From: Polaromonas sp. YR568
Lineage (GTDB): Bacteria; Pseudomonadota; Gammaproteobacteria; Burkholderiales; Burkholderiaceae
Assembly: GCA_945871335.1 (NCBI GenBank)
Contig: CAMBWM010000127.1
Coordinates: 1-6,504, forward strand
Length of the DNA: 6,504 nucleotides
Reading direction: 5' to 3'
The translations under genes and the position numbers were made by a program. The notes beneath the pieces were generated by a model, which saw nothing but the letters and a program-made list of their open reading frames with translations, had not been told where the DNA came from and did no database searches. Shown one piece after another: positions 1 to 5,015 of this stretch. Position 1 is the first letter of the stretch, and every line of letters begins with the position of its first letter.

Positions 1-1095
1 GAAGCCATCACCGGTCTGGACCTGGTCGAGTGGCAGTTCCGCGTCGCTGCTGGTGAGCCCTTGCCGCTCAAGCAAGCGCAGTTGAAAATCCATGGCCACG
101 CCATTGAGGCGCGCATCTGCGCTGAAAATCCGGACAAGCAATTTCTGCCGGCCACCGGCACGCTGCAGGTTTACCGCCAACCGGCCTGCACGCGCTTTGA
201 GCGCGCTGATGGCGGCGTGCGGATTGACGACGGGGTGCGCCAAGGCGATGCGATCTCGCCTTACTACGACTCAATGGTGGCCAAGCTGATCGTGCACGGC
301 GACACGCGCGAAGAAGCGCTCGCGCGCATGGACCAGGCACTGGGTGAGTTCCATATCGTCGGCCTGCAAACCAATGTGCAGTTTTTGCGGCACGTGGTGG
401 CCAGCGAGTCCTTCGCCAAAGCCGATCTGGACACCGCGCTGATTCAGAGGGAAGCCGCGGTGCTGTTCGAGCAAGAAAAAATCGGTGCGCCGCTGGCGAT
501 GGCGGGCGCTATTGCGTTCACGCTGCAACAAGAAAAGACACTGGAAAAGGCCGACCCTTTCAGCCGTCGCGACGGCTGGCGATCGCATGGGCCGGTCTCC
601 CGGTCTTTTGAGTTTGAGTTTCATGGTCAGCCGCACAAGGCGCAGCTGACGTACCAGCATGAGGGCAGCCTGCAACTGGCGCTGGACGGCCAGCCCGTGA
701 GTCTGCACATCGAGCCCGCAGCGGATGGTTTGCTGGTCACACTGTACGGCCAGCGCACCCACTTACAGGCCTACCGGCTGGGCGAACAGCTGCATCTATT
801 CAGCGCGGACGGCGCCACGCAGATCACCGTGATCGACCTGCTGGCCCATGCCGGCGTGGCGCAGCAGGAGGCGGGTCGGCTGACGGCGCCCATGCCGGGC
901 AAGGTGGTGTCTTTTGCGGTGCAGGCCGGCGACAAGGTCAGCCGGGGTCAGGCCCTGGCCATCATGGAAGCCATGAAGATGGAGCACACTATTGCCGCGC
1001 CGGCCGATGGCGTGGTGGTTGAAATTCTTTACGCGCCTGGCGATCAGGTGACAGAGGGCGCCGAGTTGCTGCGCCTGCAAGCCGCCACGGTTTGA
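1..1095 (+). CDS. liuD: Methylcrotonyl-CoA carboxylase biotin-containing alpha subunit, C-terminal part (5' partial)
   Basis: This is the ATP- and biotin-dependent subunit that carboxylates biotin and passes CO2 to 3-methylcrotonyl-CoA in leucine breakdown, in the cytoplasm. The frame is open from base 1, so the start lies upstream. The fragment has 364 residues; family members have about 660-680, so roughly the first 300 (most of the biotin carboxylase ATP-grasp domain) are missing. Visible parts, in order, are the end of the carboxylase domain (ITGLDLVEWQ, then EARICAENPD), the biotin carboxylase C-terminal domain to about residue 155, and a linker with the DPFSRRDGWR segment typical of this branch. 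A biotinyl domain ends the protein, with APMPGKV and EAMKMEH; the biotin-accepting Lys is codon 976-978. Acetyl- and propionyl-CoA carboxylase alpha subunits share this layout. The choice of methylcrotonyl-CoA rests on the linker and on the HMG-CoA lyase gene 48 bp downstream. Family is certain; substrate is likely. Confidence 0.9.
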   Translation, partial: EAITGLDLVEWQFRVAAGEPLPLKQAQLKIHGHAIEARICAENPDKQFLPATGTLQVYRQPACTRFERADGGVRIDDGVRQGDAISPYYDSMVAKLIVHGDTREEALARMDQALGEFHIVGLQTNVQFLRHVVASESFAKADLDTALIQREAAVLFEQEKIGAPLAMAGAIAFTLQQEKTLEKADPFSRRDGWRSHGPVSRSFEFEFHGQPHKAQLTYQHEGSLQLALDGQPVSLHIEPAADGLLVTLYGQRTHLQAYRLGEQLHLFSADGATQITVIDLLAHAGVAQQEAGRLTAPMPGKVVSFAVQAGDKVSRGQALAIMEAMKMEHTIAAPADGVVVEILYAPGDQVTEGAELLRLQAATV

Positions 1096-1143
1096 GCTCT
1101 GCGGTACTGGCGTGGCAAATACTGATCAGGGATACTCAAGTCT

Positions 1144-2055
1144 ATGCAAATACCGCAACGTGTCCAACTCATCGACGTCGGCCCCAGAGACGGGTTGCAA
1201 AATGAAAAATCGCCTGTGCCAGCTGCCGTCAAAATCGAGCTGGTGCATCGTCTTCAGGCCGCCGGCCTGACCGAGATCGAGGTCACCAGTTTTGTGTCGC
1301 CCAAGTGGGTGCCGCAAATGGCCGACAACGCCGAAGTGATGGCCGGCATCCAGCGCCAGGCCGGAGTGCGCTACTCGGTGCTCACGCCCAACCAGATCGG
1401 TTTTGAGGCGGCGCTCAAGTCCAGGCCCGACGAGATCGTGGTCTTTGGTGCCGCCAGTGAAGCTTTCAGCCTGAAGAACATCAACTGCTCGATTGCAGAA
1501 AGCATGGAGCGCTTTGCCCCGGTGGTACAAGCCGCGTTGGCTGCGGGCATTGCGGTGCGCGGCGCTATGAGCTGCGCCGTGGGTTGCCCTTACGAAGGTG
1601 ATGTTTTGCCAGCCAGTGTGTCCTACCTCGCCGGCCTGATGAAGCAAATTGGCGTTCAGCGCGTGGACATGGCCGACACCATCGGTGTGGGCACACCCCT
1701 CAAGGTGCAAAAAGCCCTAGAAGCCACGCTCAAGCACTTTGCGCCCGAGCACATCTGCGGTCACTTTCACGACACCTACGGACAAGCCTTGGCCAATACC
1801 TTGGCGGCGCTGAACCTGGGCGTATGGAACTTTCAGTCCTCAGTGGCCGGTCTGGGTGGCTGCCCCTACGCCAAGGGCGCCACCGGCAATGTGGCCACCG
1901 AAGACGTGGTCTACATGCTCCACGGCATGGGCATTGAGACCGGCATCGACCTGGACAAGCTGGTGGACGCCGGCAAATTCATCAGCGACTTTCTGGGTCG
2001 CCCAAGCGGCTCACGCGTAGCCACCGCGATTCTCAGCAAGCGATCTTCACGATGA
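1144..2055 (+). CDS. liuE: Hydroxymethylglutaryl-CoA lyase
   Basis: This enzyme cleaves 3-hydroxy-3-methylglutaryl-CoA into acetoacetate and acetyl-CoA, the last step of leucine degradation; it is also called MvaB. The 303-residue length matches the bacterial family. It is a DRE-TIM metallolyase barrel. The N-terminal DVGPRDGLQNE segment holds the catalytic Arg15-Asp16 pair. GHFHDTYGQ supplies metal ligands His207 and His209. AGLGGCPYA carries the active-site Cys240, followed by Asn249 in GATGNVATEDV. All key residues known from the human and Pseudomonas enzymes are present, so it should be active. The ATG at 1144 is preceded by an AGGGA ribosome-binding site about 11 bases upstream, and translation begins just before the conserved first strand. 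It follows the carboxylase alpha subunit by 48 bp in the usual liu operon order. The C-terminal tail ends in Lys-Arg-Ser-Ser-Arg immediately before an intergenic repeat. Confidence 0.96.
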   Translation: MQIPQRVQLIDVGPRDGLQNEKSPVPAAVKIELVHRLQAAGLTEIEVTSFVSPKWVPQMADNAEVMAGIQRQAGVRYSVLTPNQIGFEAALKSRPDEIVVFGAASEAFSLKNINCSIAESMERFAPVVQAALAAGIAVRGAMSCAVGCPYEGDVLPASVSYLAGLMKQIGVQRVDMADTIGVGTPLKVQKALEATLKHFAPEHICGHFHDTYGQALANTLAALNLGVWNFQSSVAGLGGCPYAKGATGNVATEDVVYMLHGMGIETGIDLDKLVDAGKFISDFLGRPSGSRVATAILSKRSSR

Positions 2056-2069
2056 AAATTTTTCCGCAG

Positions 2070-2140
2070 GGCCGCCCCAAGGAAAAATGCGCCCCCTCGG
2101 GGGGCAGCGCAGTACGCGAAGCGACAAGCGTGGGGGCTTC
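2070..2140. repeat. G/C-rich palindromic intergenic repeat (Comamonadaceae type)
   Basis: Between the HMG-CoA lyase stop and the next gene lies a short G/C-rich block. Its core is a perfect hairpin, GCCCCC-TCG-GGGGGC at 2091-2105. Outer GCCCC (2074-2078) and GGGGC (2133-2137) can pair around it, and ACGC/GCGT arms flank the right half. I recognise the arrangement from memory as a dispersed intergenic sequence common in Comamonadaceae genomes, where it is often mistranslated as short Gly/Pro/Ser/Arg peptides. No T-tract follows the hairpin, so it is not a standard rho-independent terminator, although it could still protect the 3' end of the liu transcript. Only one copy is in the window, so its repetitive nature is remembered, not shown. 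Confidence 0.6.
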
Positions 2141-2142
2141 TT

Positions 2143-2910
2143 GTGTGCGGCGCTGAATTGCAGGCCTTGCCCGAGGGCGTGCAGCGCGTGGCAGCGTATC
2201 TGCAAGAGCGCGGCCACGCGCACATGCCGCTGATGTTGGGTGATGCGGCGCGTACAGCGCAGCAGGCGGCCGACGGTCTGGGCGTGCTGCCGGGGCAGAT
2301 TGCCAAGAGCATCGTGTTCAGGCGCAAGGCCGATGACATGGCCGTGATGGTGGTGACTTCGGGCGACCAGCGTGTCGACGAAAAAAAACTCGAAGCATTG
2401 GTCTGCGCCGATGGCAAGCGCCTGGGCCGCGCCGATGCGGCTTTCGTCAAGGCCAGAACGGGTTTCAGCATAGGCGGCGTCTCGCCGCTGGCCCATGCTG
2501 GCGAAGTGCTGCTGGTATTGGACCAATCCCTGCAGCGTTTTGACACGGTATGGGCTGCGGCCGGCCACCCGAACGCGGTGTTCCAGCTCAGTCCGCAGGC
2601 TTTGGCACAGCTGACGACTGCGCCCTGGGTCGATGTTGCCGAGTCGGCCATGCCAGTGACCGATTTGCCGGCGCCAGAGCAAAGCCCGCAAGAGGCGGCC
2701 TTGGCGCACCTGCGTGCCCTTGCTGCCGCCATCAGTGACACCGGCGAGGTACCCTCGCCATGCATCTCGGTGTGTCAGATTGACAGCGCTTCGGGCCGCT
2801 GCGAGGGCTGCTACAGAACGCTGGAAGAAATTGCCGGTTGGAGCGCGGCAGGGCCACAGCTTAAGCGCGCTGTCTGGCGAGCAATTGCCCAGCGATTGCC
2901 CGCTGCCTGA
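2143..2910 (+). CDS. YbaK/EbsC-family aminoacyl-tRNA deacylase fused to a DUF1289 domain
   Basis: The protein has 255 residues in two parts. Residues 9-170 are a YbaK/EbsC domain, related to enzymes that hydrolyse mischarged tRNA such as Cys- or Ala-tRNA(Pro). It has RTAQQAADGLGV, the conserved Lys55 in QIAKSIVF, the Gly-rich TGFSIGGVSP segment (106-115) and AGHPNAVF (140-147). Residues 205-250 are a DUF1289 domain with Cys207, Cys211, Cys220 and Cys223 spaced like a metal or Fe-S site, followed by RTLEEIAGW; its function is unknown. A linker of about 35 residues joins them. The frame is in phase with HMG-CoA lyase, whose TGA at 2053 closes it upstream, so no longer start is possible. GTG 2143, with GGGGG six bases upstream, is chosen. 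TTG 2158 is an alternative, while ATG 2224 would cut into the domain. Which tRNA it edits cannot be told from the sequence. Confidence 0.85.
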   Translation: MCGAELQALPEGVQRVAAYLQERGHAHMPLMLGDAARTAQQAADGLGVLPGQIAKSIVFRRKADDMAVMVVTSGDQRVDEKKLEALVCADGKRLGRADAAFVKARTGFSIGGVSPLAHAGEVLLVLDQSLQRFDTVWAAAGHPNAVFQLSPQALAQLTTAPWVDVAESAMPVTDLPAPEQSPQEAALAHLRALAAAISDTGEVPSPCISVCQIDSASGRCEGCYRTLEEIAGWSAAGPQLKRAVWRAIAQRLPAA

Positions 2911-2977
2911 GCGTCTCATGAGCGCTTATCATCCCGGGAAATCCTCTTATTTTTGCCAGCCTGTCTGAAAGCCTCTT

Positions 2978-3652
2978 ATGTCCGGCCTCAAACACATCAC
3001 TTTTTACCTGGACTTTATTTCGCCCTACGCCTACCTGGCTTTTGAGCGTTTGCCCCGGGCGCTGGAAGGGCTGAGCTACAGCGTGGACTACCAGCCCGTG
3101 CTGTTTGGCGGCATCTTGCAACACCACGGCCAACTGGGCCCCGCTGAAATTGAGGGCAAGCGCGACTGGACTTACCGTCAGGTGCAATGGCTGGCCGGGC
3201 AGCAGGCAACGCCACTGAACATGCCGGCGACACACCCGTTCAACCCGCTGGCGCTTCTGAGGCTGGCGCTGGCCTGTGGTGACAAGGGGCAAGTTAATCG
3301 CTACGTGTGCGAGAGCATTTTTCGCCATGTCTGGCTTGGCGGTCAGGATGCCGCTGACGCCGCGCGCCTGGCGACTTTGCGCGCACAGTTGGCGCCGGCG
3401 CAAGACCCGGGCAGCGATGAGGTGAAAGCGCAACTCAAAACCAATACCAGCCAGGCGATTGCCGCCGGCGTTTTCGGCGTGCCTGCCATGCTGGTCGACG
3501 GCAAAATTTTCTGGGGCCTGGACGCGCTGCCCATGCTGCGCGACTACCTTTCGGGCGGCGCCTGGTTTGCGGCTGGACATTGGGATGCGGCAGGCAAAGT
3601 GCCCGTCGGCCTGGCGCGTTCTGCGGCCGCCCCCGCTTTTAAAACCCCGTAA
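2978..3652 (+). CDS. 2-hydroxychromene-2-carboxylate isomerase / DsbA-family thioredoxin-fold protein
   Basis: This 224-residue soluble protein belongs to the DsbA/kappa-class glutathione transferase superfamily, in the branch of 2-hydroxychromene-2-carboxylate isomerases (NahD-like), which act with glutathione in aromatic catabolism. After the first strand comes FYLDFISPYAYLAFE: Ser15-Pro16-Tyr17 sits where oxidoreductases have CxxC, so disulfide exchange is unlikely and a Ser-centred glutathione site is expected. An all-helical insertion follows (about 60-155). The cis-proline loop GVFGVPAMLVDG (164-175) and FWGLDAL close the thioredoxin fold. There is no signal peptide, so it is probably cytoplasmic. 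The ATG at 2978 is preceded only by a weak GAAAG, but the fold begins at residue 6. It lies 67 bp after the deacylase gene and may share its transcript. No aromatic pathway genes are nearby, so the true substrate is unknown; many family members are generic paralogues. Confidence 0.88.
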   Translation: MSGLKHITFYLDFISPYAYLAFERLPRALEGLSYSVDYQPVLFGGILQHHGQLGPAEIEGKRDWTYRQVQWLAGQQATPLNMPATHPFNPLALLRLALACGDKGQVNRYVCESIFRHVWLGGQDAADAARLATLRAQLAPAQDPGSDEVKAQLKTNTSQAIAAGVFGVPAMLVDGKIFWGLDALPMLRDYLSGGAWFAAGHWDAAGKVPVGLARSAAAPAFKTP

Positions 3653-3817
3653 TTACCCTAGGAAATTTGCCGTAAGCGCCCAAATACCATCATGCGAAAA
3701 ATATTTTAGGGTTAACCCGTAGCGCCGGATTTTCCCTTTTAGGCTTGTCAGGAAAGAGTCAGGACATGTGACCACAGTGCCGAGAGTTGAATTTAGTTCT
3801 GAAAGATTTTGCTGCCT
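3653..3817. other. Intergenic region, probable promoter/control region of the symporter gene set
   Basis: At 165 bp this is the longest non-coding gap in the window, and it is visibly more A/T-rich than the flanking genes. It separates the isomerase-family gene from the membrane-protein/TPR/symporter cluster, so it is the natural place for that cluster's promoter. It contains the palindrome at 3709-3718 and the related blocks ACCCTA (3655-3660) and CCCTTTTAGG (3734-3743). I could not find a convincing sigma-70 pair: TTGCCG (3667-3672) and TTGTCA (3745-3750) both lack a good -10 at 16-18 bp. I see no hairpin followed by a T-tract, no RNA gene and no credible ORF. Confidence 0.5.
3709..3718. 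promoter_or_regulatory. Candidate operator palindrome GGGTTAACCC
   Basis: A perfect 10-bp palindrome lies 99 bp upstream of the first gene of the symporter set, inside an A/T-rich setting (ATATTTTA on its left). Its left half, read as TAGGGT, is the reverse complement of ACCCTA at 3655-3660 in the same gap. Position and symmetry fit a binding site for a dimeric regulator. Which regulator is unknown, and a single 10-bp palindrome could occur by chance. Confidence 0.35.
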
Positions 3818-4114
3818 ATGTTGCTGGCCATGGTGATATTGAAAAGCTTGGTTGAGTTGTCCCTGATGTTCATCGTCGGGCGCTTTATTCTGGGCTTGCT
3901 GGCCGGAGCCAAACGCCAGACCAATGTCTTTTGGCAGTTGCTGGATGTGGCGTCCAAACCGGCACTCTGGCTGACGCGCCGCGTCAGCCCAAGGCTGATC
4001 TTGGACCAACATATTCCGCTGGCCGCTGCAAGTTGGCTGACCATTGCCTGGGTGCTGGTGGCCATGGCCAAGATCGACATCTGCCTGCAAACTGGAGCCT
4101 CTGCATGTCAATAG
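3818..4114 (+). CDS. Small two-helix membrane protein, function unknown
   Basis: The protein has 98 residues counting from ATG 3818. Helix one is about residues 10-30 and helix two about 66-86. Between them is a basic, probably cytoplasmic segment with LTRRVSPRLILDQHIP. The pattern (membrane helix, basic Pro-containing stretch, membrane helix) recalls YggT-type proteins, but I do not see enough to assign it there. Two cysteines (89, 97) lie in the short tail. TTG 3809 is an alternative start in the same frame, but ATG 3818 has the better distance to GAAAG at 3801-3805. The stop lies 10 bp inside the downstream TPR gene, so the two are almost certainly cotranslated. It is first in the symporter gene set. 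I recall similar unnamed proteins beside TPR genes in Burkholderiales, so an accessory role for the transporter or the TPR protein is possible. Confidence 0.75.
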   Translation: MLLAMVILKSLVELSLMFIVGRFILGLLAGAKRQTNVFWQLLDVASKPALWLTRRVSPRLILDQHIPLAAASWLTIAWVLVAMAKIDICLQTGASACQ

Positions 4115-4722
4115 ACGCCCAAACCATGCCGCCTGCTGGTCCGGGAATGAGCCGTCTAGAGCTGTTTTTGCAGCACTGGCGCGCCAAGATCCTGTTGTTT
4201 GTCGGCTTGCGAGCTTTGGCCAGAAGCGTTTTTGAGGGGATTTTGCAAAAGCAGCCCAACGACTTGCTGGCCCTCAACAGCATGGCTTATGACGCTATGC
4301 AAGGCGGCCATTTCTTGCCGGCGCTGGGGTATTTTGAGCGTGCCCGCGCATTGTCCCAAGACAAGTCAAATGCACACTTCAACCATGCTTTTGTCTGCGA
4401 AGAACTGGGCCGGTTGGATGAAGCCGAAGCCGGTTTTCGGGCGGCCATCGCCATTGAAGAAAAGATGGACCGTGCCTGGTACGGGCTCGGTCTGGTGCTG
4501 GTTCGCCAGGGCCGGCTTCAAGAAGCCCTGGCGGCTCTCAAACGCAACACCCAACTCCAACCCATGAGCCCCTTCGGTTGGTACCAAATGGCCCGGGTGC
4601 ATGTGGACCTGAAGCAGACCGATGAAGCCCGTGCGGTGATTCGGCACCTTAAGGGCTTTGAGCCCAAGGTGGCTGCCCAGTTAGAGCGAGAAACCGGCTT
4701 ACAGGTCGGTTCGTTGATTTGA
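4105..4722 (+). CDS. Tetratricopeptide-repeat protein
   Basis: A 205-residue helical repeat protein. Four TPR units of about 34 residues are readable at roughly 53-86, 87-120, 121-154 and 155-188. Typical signatures include ALGYFERARAL, LGRLDEAEAGFRAAIAIE and QGRLQEALAALKRNTQLQP. TPRs form a superhelical scaffold for protein contacts, and no catalytic motif is present. The segment at about 20-48 is helical and partly hydrophobic (KILLFVGLRALA); it may be a fifth, degenerate repeat or a membrane-associated helix. There is no clear signal peptide, so a cytoplasmic location is likely. ATG 4105 is supported by GGAG at 4094-4097 and by coupling to the membrane-protein gene through a 10-bp overlap; ATG 4147 is a possible later start. 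The DUF4212 symporter subunit begins 32 bp downstream. A link to the transporter is inferred from position only. Confidence 0.88.
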   Translation: MSIDAQTMPPAGPGMSRLELFLQHWRAKILLFVGLRALARSVFEGILQKQPNDLLALNSMAYDAMQGGHFLPALGYFERARALSQDKSNAHFNHAFVCEELGRLDEAEAGFRAAIAIEEKMDRAWYGLGLVLVRQGRLQEALAALKRNTQLQPMSPFGWYQMARVHVDLKQTDEARAVIRHLKGFEPKVAAQLERETGLQVGSLI

Positions 4723-4754
4723 GATGTTTTTAAACCAAAGTTAGGAGACAGGCT

Positions 4755-5015
4755 ATGCAATTGTCGGCTAGGCACCAGGAGTACTGGAGCAAAAATCTGC
4801 GAATCACTGCCCTTTTATTGGGCATCTGGTTCTTAGTCACATTCGTGGTGGTTTATTTTGCGCGTGACCTCACGTTCCACTTTTTTGGCTGGCCATTTTC
4901 GTTTTGGGTCGCGGCCCAAGGCGCATTGGTGGTGTATTGCCTGATCATCTGGTACTACGCCCACTACATGAACAAGCTAGACATCGAATACGGTGTCTCT
5001 GAAGGAGAAGAATAA
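4755..5015 (+). CDS. Sodium:solute symporter small subunit (DUF4212)
   Basis: An 86-residue inner-membrane protein of the DUF4212 family, annotated as the probable small subunit of a two-gene sodium:solute symporter. Helix one spans about residues 17-36 and helix two about 46-69. The N-terminus is basic and cytoplasmic (SARHQEYWSKNLR); the short loop ARDLTFHFFGWPFSFW, typical of the family, would be periplasmic; the tail is acidic and ends in Gly-Glu-Glu. Length and layout match the family. AGGAGA at 4743-4748 is a strong ribosome-binding site six bases before the ATG. The stop codon TAA shares its last base with the ATG of the large subunit, so both should be made in step. In this family the small-subunit gene is known to sit almost always directly before the large one, as here. 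Confidence 0.93.
   Translation: MQLSARHQEYWSKNLRITALLLGIWFLVTFVVVYFARDLTFHFFGWPFSFWVAAQGALVVYCLIIWYYAHYMNKLDIEYGVSEGEE

Noticed and set aside
1126..1710. 194-codon minus-strand frame opposite HMG-CoA lyase
   Set aside because: The product is His/Gly-rich with no family resemblance, while the plus-strand frame carries every catalytic residue of the lyase.
2091..2105. GCCCCC-TCG-GGGGGC hairpin as a rho-independent terminator
   Set aside because: The stem is strong but no T-run follows. It is better explained as the core of the repeat.
2052..2156. Short plus-strand frame starting at ATG 2052, overlapping the lyase stop (ATGA)
   Set aside because: It translates the palindromic repeat into a short Pro/Gly/Ser/Arg peptide of the spurious kind these repeats give; there is no Shine-Dalgarno site and no domain.
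1911..2919. Two long overlapping minus-strand frames (1911-2765 and 2047-2919)
   Set aside because: Both run opposite HMG-CoA lyase, the repeat and the deacylase gene, give Arg/Ala/Ser-rich products without motifs, and conflict with well-supported genes.
2904..2923. Imperfect inverted repeat AGCG-CTCATGAG-CGCT after the deacylase gene
   Set aside because: The stem is short with a bulge and no T-tract directly after it; too weak to call a terminator or operator.
3667..3767. TTGCCG and TTGTCA as -35 boxes of a symporter-set promoter
   Set aside because: Neither has an acceptable -10 box at 16-18 bp, so no sigma-70 promoter is claimed.
3653..4111. 152-codon minus-strand frame covering the intergenic gap and the small membrane-protein gene
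   Set aside because: The product is Gln/His-rich and featureless. The plus strand there has a two-helix membrane protein with its stop coupled to the TPR gene, which is a better explanation.
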